Source: Leptidea sinapis (Eukaryota > Arthropoda > Insecta > Lepidoptera > Pieridae). From it: a DNA stretch of 64,000 nt. The notes beneath the pieces are model-generated. The model had not been told where the DNA came from. It did not search any database and saw only the letters and a program-made list of their open reading frames with translations. The DNA lies in assembly GCF_905404315.1 (NCBI RefSeq), contig NC_066268.1:16530001-16594000 (forward strand). Reading direction: 5' to 3'. Both the position numbers and the translations under genes were made by a program. Below are positions 54,279 to 64,000 of this stretch, piece by piece; position 1 is the first letter of the stretch; the number at the start of each line of letters is the position of its first letter.

Positions 54279-54452
54279 CATTAAAACACTTTTAATTGTA
54301 ACTGTGTTTTTTGCTTTTCAGTCCCTGAAAAAGTCCTCTGAAAAGGTCACGAAACGTCGGGTTAGCTAAAATAATAATAAAAATATTGCAATATCAATTT
54401 TTAAAAAAATGTCAATTACCTGCGTGTTAATATATTAAAAAGTGTTTTATTT
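54279..54452. repeat. Small inverted-repeat element 2
   Basis: Ends CATTAAAACACTTTTAAT (54279-54296) and ATATTAAAAAGTGTTTTATT (about 54430-54449) are partly complementary. The core CTGAAAAGGTCACGAAACGT followed by CGGGTTAGCTAAAATAATAA is shared with 36534-36711. Confidence 0.65.
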
Positions 54453-54469
54453 AAAACTTTTGTTATTTC

Positions 54470-55060
54470 ATGTGCGATTATCGTATTTGCTCAATAAAAT
54501 CTATCCAATATCCAACTTCGGAGTGCTGCAGCAACATAGCCGTGGAAACACTTCCTGAACGGAACAAGTTTCGTATCCGAACCATTTTAAAACTCTTACA
54601 GCCACTATTAGGGATAATAGAATCTGTCTAGCCCGAGCGATGAGTCAAGAGATAATGTGCTCAAGTAGAATGATCTAAGTTGGAGTTTTATTAGCGTTGT
54701 TTGCGAGGAATCATCGAGGTTTGTGAAAGATTTTGTTAGGCAGTAACGAGTATCGTTAATTATGTATAGGTGCGTCGAAGTTTCAATTGGTGACGCTTGT
54801 CACAAGCCCTTGTGAACGAGGTCAAGGATCCGCGACTCTCAATGTTGAAGGGCTGCCAAATTAATGAGACACTCCTTTGTAATAAAGATATAACAAGAGC
54901 TGTGCACGTGAAGCCACCGACTTCTTATCATTAAGAACGTCAACAAGACTTCGGGCAAGTCGTTATCTCTACTCGTTTTGAATTGGCAACATTGTTCAGT
55001 TATCTAGTATTTAAAAGACAAATCGAATATTTCCTTAAATAATATTAAAATTAGTAGAAA
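54470..55060. other. Non-coding stretch
   Basis: No gene recognised. Confidence 0.5.
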
Positions 55061-55069
55061 ACCACCAAA

Positions 55070-55127
55070 CCCTAAAGCACCAAAAGAAGTAGGTATAAAG
55101 ATACCTACTTCTTTTGGTGCTTTAGGG
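55070..55127. repeat. Perfect 27-bp hairpin
   Basis: 55070-55096 is the exact reverse complement of 55101-55127, with loop AAAG. Pairing stops abruptly on both sides. Confidence 0.97.
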
Positions 55128-55129
55128 AA

Positions 55130-55735
55130 AGGTATCAGATTGAATTTTATGATGAGCGAGCACACACCGTCACGCAAATTCGACTTCCTGCAGACATTAG
55201 CTGGTCAACTATTTGTAATTGTAACATACTTCAGCTATCATAAATCTCTTGTAACCATTTTTCTATTGAATCATAACCAATTGACATCTATTAAATAAAT
55301 TTCAAAATAATGTATTTAATTTGAAAAAGCTTGCTAACGAAACCGTGCAAATATTGTTGCAATTATCAGTTTTTTTTTAAATAATGATTGGTTTCGTAAG
55401 TAATCCTTGTAAAGACAGACATACACCATTGCGGACTTTTTCTTTAAAAAAAACCTACAAAATATTGTTTTTTTTTTGTAATGTCTCAAAGTAACGATGA
55501 AAGTACCTTCGTTACAATCGTCGTCAGATTTCAATCATTATATACACAATATCTTAACATATTATATGTACACGTAAACCTCCCTCGTCAATTATTCAAT
55601 CATTTAATGAAATCCGCTTTAAAATCAGCTTAGTTTTTTTTCAGTTTATCGCAAACAGACAGACAGATGCGGTGGGGGCCTTATTTTTATAATATGTAGT
55701 TATACGTAAATAACAATGTAATACAAATTTTCTGT
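55130..55735. other. AT-rich non-coding stretch
   Basis: No gene recognised. The frame 55334-55534 is A/T-run driven. Confidence 0.5.
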
Positions 55736-55739
55736 CTAA

Positions 55740-56100
55740 AACTGACATCTATAGAGCGTACCTAAACTTTGCTCAAACTCTACTTACGTACAACTTAACC
55801 TATCTTATTAATGAACGCAATAAGCGTAACTGCAAGTTTAAAATTATTTATCTCTGTCATGTAATTCTGTGTGTGACAAAAAGTTTTAAATTACAAATAA
55901 CTTTACTTATTAATAAGTAGAGCGGGTGTAACTTAGCATATTCTTTGATTTCATTTTTATACTCATTTAACAGCTTAAATTATACTGAGCAGCTAAAACA
56001 GCCCAATGCAATAGTCACGTTCGCGTTTTATCACACTCAGCTAAGTTTTACGTAAGTAAAGTGTAAGTAAGCTGTATAAATCTCAGGCTAAGTATATTCC
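55740..56100. repeat. MITE family A, copy 3 (longest)
   Basis: Left end GACATCTATAGAGCGTACCT, ACTTACGTACAACTTAAC; right end TTTTACGTAAGTAAAGTGTA, CTGTATAAATCTCAGGC. The two ends are diverged inverted repeats, and the core TTTGATTTCATTTTTATACT is shared with the other two copies. No coding capacity. Confidence 0.65.
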
Positions 56101-56149
56101 ATGAAAGTTCAACTATCCTGATAAATAATTTTCCCACGTTGATGAAAAG

Positions 56150-56330
56150 TTGCGACGGTTAGTTGCTATTGGAAAAGTGCGGGTAGATTAATATAGCAGC
56201 TTGTGGCCTGGGGTTTCTAAGTCGCAGCTAATTGGATGATCCGCGGACCGGCAGCCAATTAGCACTGTTGAGATTCGTTTTAATCGAGCGCCCGTCACCG
56301 CGCCACAGATTAAACCTTACAGTTTCACTT
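56150..56330. promoter_or_regulatory. Small GC-richer repeat-free block
   Basis: GGATGATCCGCGGACCGGCA, GCCAATTAGCACTG, TTTTAATCGAGCGCCCGTCA. Composition resembles the other candidate regulatory blocks. Weak. Confidence 0.2.
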
Positions 56331-56477
56331 TCTTTATACTGGTTATATGACATACTTTGGAACCGGTACTATTTGCTTTGTATTTCAATACACTGTGTTT
56401 ACACTTGAAATATATTTTAAGAGGTTTTACTCTTAGATCATTTATACGTATAGATATATTATGACAGCTGAATTTGA

Positions 56478-57712
56478 ATTGAAACCAAGGGGGAAGGCCT
56501 GGCAGTTGGTCTGGATATAGCGAAGGCCTTTGATCGTGTATGGCACAAGGCGCTCCTCGCAAAACTTCCATCATTTGGGTTTCCCGAGAGCTTATGCAAG
56601 TGGACCACCAGCTTCCTCACTGGGCGCAGCATACAGGTCGTTATCGACGGTTATTGCTCGAATCCCAAGCCCGTGAACGCTGGAGTGCCCCAAGGCTGTG
56701 TGCTATCTCCCACGCTGTTTCTTCTGCATATCAATGATATCTTGGACACCGCCAACATGCATTGCTATGCAGACGACAGCACTGGTGATGCCGTATACAC
56801 GGGCCATGCAGGTCACTCTCGGGAAAACGTCGACCAGTGCCGGGAGAAACTTGTGTCTTCTATCGAGTCCTCTCTCGAGAAGGTCGCGGAATGGGGTAAG
56901 TTGAACCTTGTCCAATTTAACCACCAGAAGACTCAAGTTTGCGCGTTTACCACTAAAAAAACCCCATTTGCCGTATCACCGCTCTTCGAGAACACTTCCC
57001 TTAAAGCCTCGCCTAGTATCGGAATATTGGGTCTCGAAATCTCGAGCAATTGCCAATTCCGTGGCCATCTGGAGGGCAAAGCCAAACTGGCTTCAAAGAA
57101 ACTGGGCGTCATAAATAGAGCACGGCAATACTTCAAACCGGCCCACATTCTAGCGCTCTACAAAGCGCAGGTCCGGCCTCACATGGAGTATTGCTGTCAT
57201 CTCTGGTCTGGCGCACCCCAGTATCAGCTCGATCCATTTGACCGCGTGCAACGCAGAGCAGCTCGAATCGTCGGGGACCCAGTACTCTGTGAACGGCTGG
57301 ATCACTTGGCGTTGCGTAGAGACGTCGCTTCATTGTGTGTCTTCTACCGCATTTATCATGGGGAGTGTTCAGAAGAGCTGTTCAACCTGATTCCTGCCGC
57401 CGAATTTCACCACGCCACAAGTTACGATATCATCCCCACCATCTGGATGTGTGGCGGTCCTCCACAGTGCGGTTTTCAAGGAGCTTTCTTCCTCGTACCA
57501 CGAAGCTGTGGAATGAGCTTCCTTGGGCGGTGTTTCCGGGACGATACGACATGGGTACCTTCAAGAAAAGCGTGTACACCTTCCTTAAAGGCCGGCAACG
57601 CTCTTGTGATTCCTCTGGTGTTGCAGGAGAGTGTGGGCGGCGGTGATCACTTAACACCAGGTGACCCGTATGCTGGTTTGTCCTCCTATTCCATAAAAAA
57701 AAAAAAAAGCTG
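56478..57712 (+). pseudogene. LINE ORF2 reverse transcriptase, 5'-truncated, one main frameshift
   Basis: An open frame from 56478 encodes the reverse transcriptase palm and thumb of a Jockey-like non-LTR element: AVGLDIAKAFDRVWHKALL (motif A), NAGVPQGCVLSPTLFLLHIND (motif B), MHCYADDST (motif C, catalytic Asp pair), then the C-terminal region LGVINRARQYFKPAHILALYKAQVRPHMEYCCHLWSGAPQ. Near 57408 a small deletion shifts the frame; the family C-terminus (HKLRYHPHHLDVWRSSTVRF to KSVYTFLKGRQRSC) continues in the next frame to about 57640. The 3' end has GTGACCCGTATGCTGGTTTG and a poly(A) at 57697-57710. The best-preserved LINE in the window. It starts abruptly at about 56490, as expected for incomplete reverse transcription. 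Confidence 0.88.
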
Positions 57713-57774
57713 TGAAAGCGTCGAAAAAAATTGAGTTTAGAACTAACCTCCATTTTGAGCAATTCACACACACT

Positions 57775-57890
57775 AACACAAAATGTCACAATATTGGACA
57801 AGAATTGCAAGAGACAGGAACAAGTGGAAATCAATGGAGGAGGCTTTTACCGCTAAAGGCGGTCCTTATGTCGAAATAATTAACTAATTA
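57775..57890 (+). pseudogene. C-terminal scrap of another LINE
   Basis: Frame reads QYWTRIARDRNKWKSMEEAFTAKGGPYVEIIN and stop. The ARDRxKWxxxEEAF..GGP ending is typical of an insect LINE polyprotein C-terminus. It follows the previous LINE tail by about 60 bases. Confidence 0.6.
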
Positions 57891-57899
57891 TACTAACAA

Positions 57900-58370
57900 A
57901 ATTTATATTTTTTATTTAAAATAGTGAAATACTAACACATACTTACAAATACAATTTATAAATATTTTTTTTTAATGTATAGATGTAAGGAAATATAGCT
58001 ATTAATAAAATAAATAAAAAATAAATAAACACAAAATGTCATACAAAAATCGCGAGTGTAAGACGTAGCTAGGTCACGCACACCAAACGTATACGTACAC
58101 CAATACGTCGAATTTTGATTGAAATCGGTGTAGTTATATAGCATACTATATTTCATTGCTGAATTGACTTGAATACCGAACTTTCACGAATATAACTAAC
58201 AGTTCTAAAATATTTTGTAGTAGTTGTTATATTTATTATTTTTACAAATCAAAAGTTGTTACTAAAAATTATAAATAGACGTTGGAATATTTAGTTTGTA
58301 TTATCTTTTAATTAATCTATAAATTAAAAATTATTTTAACCTTTAAATACGACTCATCCGCCCTGTTCAC
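57900..58370. other. AT-rich non-coding stretch
   Basis: Contains the dispersed GTGTGCGTGACC...ACACTCGCG motif on the minus strand at about 58030-58095. No gene. Confidence 0.5.
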
Positions 58371-58374
58371 CCAC

Positions 58375-58441
58375 GGGTAAGGAATTCGAACTGGATCCTC
58401 TCGGGCTACGTCCCAGCACTCTTACCAACTAAGTCCAAGCC
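58375..58441 (-). repeat. tRNA-like sequence (SINE head)
   Basis: The minus strand reads GGCTTGGACTTAGTTGGTAA, GAGTGCTGGGACGTAGCCCG, then B-box-like GTTCGAATTCC and CCGTGGGTGAACAGGGCGG. It looks like a tRNA-derived SINE head; stems are imperfect. Confidence 0.5.
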
Positions 58442-58449
58442 AAAGTGAG

Positions 58450-59215
58450 GGGTATAACTTTAAAACAAATCAAATTTTCAAATATCTGTTTCGATGTTTG
58501 AATGAACAACAGTTGTCAGTGAACACAATAATCAAAAAGCAAGCCAATTCCATCATAAAATATTGCAAGGATAGTGAACCAAACACAAACATTCAATACA
58601 GTTAGACAAGCTCTTCATAATGCTCACAAGATTACATTCGACGCGCGCCATACATACTCGTACAGCGAATGCATTCAATCGGGCCGCACGAAGCAGCCGT
58701 ATTCGTCTATTAACGTGCCCGTTTACAAAGCATCCATCCGATGTGAGCGGCGCGAGAGAGACGACAAGAGAAACCACTTCCGCGATGAGATGACGCACTT
58801 CCTGTGATTGACAACCCGCCGCCGCCCGGGCTCGCTATATATCCTTTTTTCAGAGTAGTTGACAATACACCTAAGTGATAATTCTTTTACATTACACAGA
58901 GTCCGGCTTGTTATTAGATACGTTGTATTTTACCGTGGTTTTAATTAATTATAACATACATCCCAATACTGCTATATATATTGAGTAAACAATTATTTTA
59001 TGTTCCACCACATGTAATTCAAATTAAAACTGTACCGCTCTGTTTGTATATACGCTAGTATATTGTTAGTCTATTTACAGAGTATATCTTAAAGTATAAT
59101 TCTAAACAAAATTAATTTCTACTTTATTACTTATTTTTAAACTAAAATCTTAAAGGAAGAATTAGTTCGTTTTCAAACTGAATTACGTGTTATTTCGTGT
59201 GCAACGAGAGCCGTT
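58450..59215. other. Non-coding stretch with a GC-richer patch
   Basis: A GC-richer patch at 58620-58840 (GACGCGCGCCATACATACTC, CGCCGCCGCCCGGGCTCGC). Opposite-strand frames here are mutual shadows. No gene supported. Confidence 0.4.
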
Positions 59216-59219
59216 AAGA

Positions 59220-60400
59220 GTATGTTTTGAAACTAATTCTCTGTCGTAATAGCCGGCTGGCCCGATAGCGAGCGAGCGTTTACAATGTTTTTGGCTGCTC
59301 GTATTTTTTGGCTGGTTTTACGGTCGGGGAATATGAAAAGTTTTGAGAGGCTCTCGCGGCGAGAGGCGTAAAGGCGGTTTACGACGCGTCTTCAACTAGA
59401 CCGCGCCACATGTTCTCGTGTTCCGCTGAAATATCCCGCGGGATGGCCACATTACACGTTCTATGATGTGACCATGAACATTTTAAACGACGCAACTCAA
59501 AGTAAAAGATCCGACCGAACGAATCGCCCAAGCTTTTTCCGTTCCTTTTCTAGTTGCTAAATTTAGTAGCGAAACAGCTGCAGGAATTTTCTCTTAATTG
59601 CGACCGCATCTTATAAATTCGCAATTAAATTTTGGGTACGAGTGCCAATAACACGAATTCCTAGATTCGGTCCAATAAAGGACGCCGTGCAGCCGCGCTA
59701 GGAGGCCATAAACGAACGAATTATCCATGTAAGGCGGGATAGCCGTTGCACAATTAATTGTTTCATTTTGGGAAACAATTCCCGCTCCTCATTCAATTAA
59801 GAGCGGCGAGCGGGTGGGGGGAGAGCGTGTGGGGGGAAGGGTTCCACGCTCATGAGACGGACGTATTAATAGCGCCTGCAATATTGATATACTCGTATCG
59901 TACGGGCCACGGGCCGCCAGTACCGCCTCGAATACGATATTGTTTGTTAGCGAATTCGATTTGTGTCGATCATAAATCTTGCGCCTTATGTCGAACTCCA
60001 ACTTGATTGAATTCTCACCGCCCCGTGTACTTTCTTCCTCGCTTAGCACTCGCATGAACTTAAACTTCGTAGGGAAATAATGTAACACAATTAGCGAACA
60101 CACGCATAGAGCAAGATAAACAGAGGCGACACGTACGGTGTGGTGCCTCGCATTTTATATCGCGTATTCGTTATTCATGGCGTTTGTCGAGAAAATTACT
60201 GTCGACCTTTTAATATAAGTTGTAGAGACGCTTGAAAGGGGCTGCAAATTGGAGTTGTTGAAGAAGTTCGCGAGTCTCACTTTAACCTTACCGATTATTA
60301 GTGCCCGCTTGTCAACTGAGACACAAATTTAATTTGCAGCCGTATTACGCGGATCATTAAGCGTATTCAGTTCATTTTAAACTTTGGATTATTAAACTCA
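59220..60400. promoter_or_regulatory. Large candidate regulatory block
   Basis: About 1.2 kb of GC-richer, repeat-free DNA. It contains AACAATTAATTGTTTC (palindromic homeodomain-type core, 59750-59763), GGCCATAAACG (59705-59715), CCAATTAAAT-like and GCAATTAAATTTTGGG motifs, and a purine-rich GGGTGGGGGGAGAGCGTGTG. No coding frame with a recognisable domain. Suggests conserved developmental cis-regulatory DNA; inference only. Confidence 0.35.
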
Positions 60401-60574
60401 ATTAATTTTGTTGTGTAGCTATTATACAAGCGTGCATACAAATTAATATATAATACTCTTTCCAATGGAAAATTGTATACATACCTACTATATTAATAAC
60501 TTATATGAAACATTTTTACATTCATCTTTGGTGGGGAACACATTGTTTTGGTTATTTAAATTATTTTATATGGA

Positions 60575-60860
60575 AGGCGAAGACAAATGAGCGTACGGTT
60601 AAGTGATCACCGCCGATCACATTCTGTTGCAACACCAGAGGAATTACAGTTGCGTTGCCGGACTTTTCTATAAGTATTGGCACTTTTTTGAAGGTACCGG
60701 GAAGGTAGGAAAGAGTTTCTTGATAACCGCACTGTGGAGGACGCCACACATCCAGATGGTGGGGCTGATATCGTAATTTGTGGCGTGTCGTGTGAAGGTA
60801 TCCGGTGGTAGAAATCAGGTCAAATAGCTGTTCGGGACACTCTTTATTCATGTAACGCTA
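60575..60860 (-). pseudogene. LINE C-terminus and 3' end, minus strand
   Basis: Minus frame from 60851: NKECPEQLFDLISTTGYLHT, TRHKLRYQPHHLDVWRPPQC GY, then AGTGCCAATACTTATAGAAA, GTCCGGCAACGCAACTGTAA, TTCCTCTGGTGTTGCAAC and GGCGGTGATCACTTAACCG. Same family as 56478-57712, with part of the coding lost. Confidence 0.75.
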
Positions 60861-60869
60861 CAGATATCT

Positions 60870-62125
60870 GTAATTCAATAAAGCTAATAGAGTCTGGTAT
60901 AAAATTCTTTTTAACTGTTAAGTAATCTGTTAGATTGGTTCGTTAACGTCTACATTAGAGGAGTAATGAGTCGCGATGTGATGCGCGCCGGGGGAATACA
61001 GAGTGAACGAGCGGCTTTTTAAACTAGGCTTACAATATCTAACGGCGATACAGCAAGATAGAAAAGATTAGCGAATCTTTTGTAACTGTAACCGATTTTG
61101 ATTGAGAACTCGTAAGCATTCAGCCGCGTTTAGCTAATATAAAACTACTAGCTAATCCACACATTGGCAAATCAAAGTTGGTCACGTCATTGTCGGACCA
61201 TTTGCATTGGTTCGTGTATATGCTAGTGTATTCTAAGATTATTGTTAAAAGTATTGTGTATTCTTTTACTATTTACATGTATAAGGAATTAGAAGAAAAT
61301 GCCGGTTAATTGATGCAGTAACTGCAGAATATTGCGATTTTGTATTTTGACCTTATGAGTTAAAAAAAGGTGGTTAAAACAGCGGAAACAATCAACGCTT
61401 TGGGATAAGGATTCCAGGTCACGGACCTTAGGTCTGAAGGTTTCAGAAGGCGTCTCGAATTGTACTTTGTCACTTTCTTTATAACTGTGCTTGAGAGAAA
61501 AATAAAAGATGTGCAGTTGAGCCCAGTTATGTGAGCTAGCTACGCCACTGGTTTAAGTTAGCGTAGTACTTAGATAGACTACGCTATTAGCCGGTGCGTT
61601 TAAGCCGTTCGTGTACGTTTGCTATCACGTTTAAGACGAAAATTAGCTGCAACTGGGAAGATTTCGAATATGAATGCAGGTTGGATGGTGTCCATTAGCC
61701 TAATTGAAGAACGGGGTTGCGGTACACTTCAGCCAGCCAGAGATCCACGACACACTCTGTTGTCACAGATTTGACTGGAATAAAATTGTTAATTAGACCT
61801 CACTTCTTATGCGAGAATTTTGTAAGATACAATATTGTTTTGGATATTTTTCTGCATAGAGTTCGGACTTTATATTTTCCTAAACACCTATCTATAAGTG
61901 AGTAAAATATTGTTCTCGCTACAAAGTTTACAATTAAATATAATTTGATTTAGTGATTTAGAAATAGTGTTGGAGTTCCCACAATCTATTTCTATTAATA
62001 AGCTTAGTTTGAGCCTGTATATTCCACGCAGGAGTATATGATATGAATTGGAAATTCAATGGTTTTAAAGTATGTTTTGATTTGAATTAAAATAATTTAA
62101 TTTTTGAAGTGAAAACTTCTACACA
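60870..62125. other. Non-coding stretch
   Basis: No gene or element recognised. Confidence 0.45.
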
Positions 62126-62132
62126 GCCGCGT

Positions 62133-62372
62133 TGGACACTTTTTGGTCGGGGAAAATCTTATAAGTTCAACATTACATGCTCATGACTGGCGCACCTGAT
62201 AAATAAAGCACAACAATTGGACACTTTTTGGATGGGTGAAATCTCGTGAGTTCGCGTCCCATGCTAATGCTTCTTTACAGCTGACATATTGTACAACATT
62301 AGTGCTGTGTATATCTTATTAGTGAAATTGAATGGATTTAGTGAAAAGTTCAATGTGCTTAAACTGTGCATT
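62133..62372. repeat. Diverged direct repeat and dispersed repeat copy
   Basis: TTGGACACTTTTTGG recurs at about 62133 and 62218 with about 50 further similar bases (CATGCTCATG / CATGCTAATG). The part 62280-62372 (CTGACATATTGTACAACATT, GTGTATATCTTATTAG, TGAATGGATTTAGTGAAAAG) is the inverse of the two pieces at 36477-36520 and 36716-36755. Confidence 0.65.
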
Positions 62373-62374
62373 GT

Positions 62375-63295
62375 TGAAATAATGTTTTTGTTTGATTAAT
62401 ATACTATTGAAAATAAGTTTTAAAAATAAATTGATATTAATAATTTAATTGTATTTAAACATTATGAAATTAAAATTTTAATACTAAAATTTGTAAGTTT
62501 TCACTTCCTTATCTTTAACTGTGTTATTGAGAAGATATTTACATTTTTGAAAATGCAGATACAGTTTGTTGATGTCTGACATGTTGGTGCTGAACAATGA
62601 TTAAGTAAAGTGGCATGGAATGGGTGATTGGCTCCAGTGTCTATTGTACCGACGACAAAGGCGAAGGAAGGGAGGCTGCCATGCTAATTAAGTGGTGAAC
62701 TTTGATGAGTCTTTACGGTCTTAATTAGTCTGCGAGTGAAGCCGGACGTGTGTTGTCTCCGTTTTATGCGAATATTTTAACGAGAACTATGGACTTTGAA
62801 TAAGCTTAGATCATTTGCATGATAACAGGTCAGAATTATTAATATAGTGTGCGTGACAACTACGTCTTACACTCACGGTCCGTCGGTTACTTTTTTTTTG
62901 AATAAAAAAACTAGAATAGAATAGACAATCTAAATGAGTTCAACCGTTTTGAAGTATATAGGGATTTTATATACATTTGATAGTGTTATTCTTAGTCGTT
63001 AATATTATAAGTGTGAGAAATACATTAAAATAAATGACGAATACTCTATACTACTTATTCGTTCAGCATCAATCGAACACGGCAATCCTTTTAAGTTATA
63101 AAACTATTGGAGGAAGCCAGAGCTCGGTCGAACCCGCGCCTCGTCTAAGCGTATTGTCGTGTTTGGCGCGCACCGCCCGGTGACGTTGACCCCAACCTAC
63201 CCGAACTACTTAATTGGAAATTGAACTTTCTAGGGCATTAATATCGTTTATTTCAGGTACTTTTAGGGCATCAACAGAAAAGTTATTGAACAAAA
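62375..63295. other. Non-coding stretch
   Basis: 62845-62895 holds the GTGTGCGTGACAACTACGTC / TTACACTCACGG motif. A GC-richer patch lies at 62580-62760 and another at 63120-63200. No gene. Confidence 0.45.
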
Positions 63296-63299
63296 TTGA

Positions 63300-63620
63300 A
63301 ATCTACCAAAACGTATTCAAAGTAACATGAAATTGGAAATGGCCGGGAGATATGCTACGTGACAAAAGCGGAAAATGGACAAAAAACAACCGATCCGATT
63401 CACGAGAATCCAAAAGAAGTAAAAGATAACAAAGAATGACCTTAAAAGAGTGGCTGACCCAGAATGGATGAGAATGGCGGGAGAGAGAAACATGGAAGTC
63501 CTTGGCGCCTATGTTGATGGACAAACTGTAAGGAAAATCGTAAGGAATTAGTTGTTATTAAAAATTGTTATTATTAGTACCAGCAATAAAGGCTTATTTT
63601 ATTTATTTATTTTTATCTCA
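63300..63620 (+). pseudogene. RTE-type LINE C-terminus and 3' end (relic)
   Basis: Frames read KLEMAGRYAT, then NDLKRVADPEWMRMAGERN, then EVLGAYVDGQTVRKIV and stop, matching the RTE-like tail WMRVARDR..WEVLGEAYVDGQ. Ends with CAGCAATAAAGGCTTATTTT and TTATTTATTT. A second copy of the LINE type seen at 1-480, in a different subfamily. Confidence 0.7.
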
Positions 63621-64000
63621 GGTAGTTTAATAGACAATTTTCTTTATAGACTTTTGTGGAACATTATTAAGTTAAGTTATTTTATTCGTCTTAGATGCAG
63701 CGCCCCCTGCCCTGTCCAGGCCTGCACTACGAGCACAAATTCTGTTACGTCACTGCGATCTCACTACCGCGCCGAGCCGATTTAAATAAATAAAATTAAT
63801 AGTTGGCAGCCCTTCTGTAAACAATGTATCTATGTGTTGCTGGCAATCTGTATAACTTAGATGACCTATGCTATACTCAGGCAATGTTTTAACCTTGATT
63901 GGTCCTAACTACCAATGTTAATTTCTAGATGTAATTTAATTTAAATAATTTTATGTCTATGAGAAAGAGGATCACATATATAAGCTATCTTTGGTGTGAT

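Noticed and set aside
58553..58807. Opposing frames on both strands in a GC-richer patch
   Set aside because: They mirror each other, have no domain or splice context and probably arise from base composition.

Overview
The window is eukaryotic, AT-rich and almost entirely non-coding. The families that can be recognised are a Ty3/gypsy element, LINEs of at least three kinds, mariner and Tc1 transposons, a tRNA-headed SINE, Helitron-like ends, a Penelope-like element and several MITEs. Together they suggest an insect, most likely a moth or butterfly. That assignment rests on remembered repeat families and was not tested by a search. No bacterial or viral operon is present, and most long reading frames are transposon relics or antisense shadows.

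Region by region: 1-2.6 kb holds LINE debris, including a reverse transcriptase tail carrying a perfect 30-bp hairpin. At 4.0-9.95 kb a tRNA-derived SINE is split by a decayed minus-strand Ty3/gypsy element with a TTAT duplication. At 9.96-15.3 kb lie LINE 3' ends, Helitron-like termini, a Penelope-like GIY-YIG endonuclease fragment inside a large inverted repeat, and a mariner relic. At 16.9-17.3 kb there is a 100-bp tandem repeat. From 17.7 to 28.6 kb there are SINE, LINE and MITE fragments and two mariner 5' parts facing each other. From 28.8 to 35.0 kb lies a nearly complete plus-strand Ty3/gypsy element of the same family, with a GTAC duplication and only two in-frame stops seen, both TGA where the sister copy has CGA. 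A decayed Tc1-like transposon follows at 35.06-36.14 kb.

The rest is mostly intergenic or intronic. The only candidate host coding sequence is a short minus-strand 3' exon at 42.05-42.24 kb. It has a splice acceptor and encodes a proline-rich C-terminus with an ALDLSM motif resembling CtBP-binding motifs of transcription factors. Several GC-richer, repeat-poor blocks rich in homeodomain-type ATTA motifs (about 0.9-1.1, 47.05-47.72, 53.55-53.81 and 59.2-60.4 kb) look like candidate conserved regulatory DNA.

The most unusual signal is in the LTRs. They carry a tRNA-like segment with RNA polymerase III A-box and B-box motifs upstream of a separate TATA box. Other points worth a second look are the perfect short hairpins, the differing gag coiled-coil repeats, the inverted Penelope arms, and small inverted-repeat elements whose core faintly resembles a hammerhead ribozyme.
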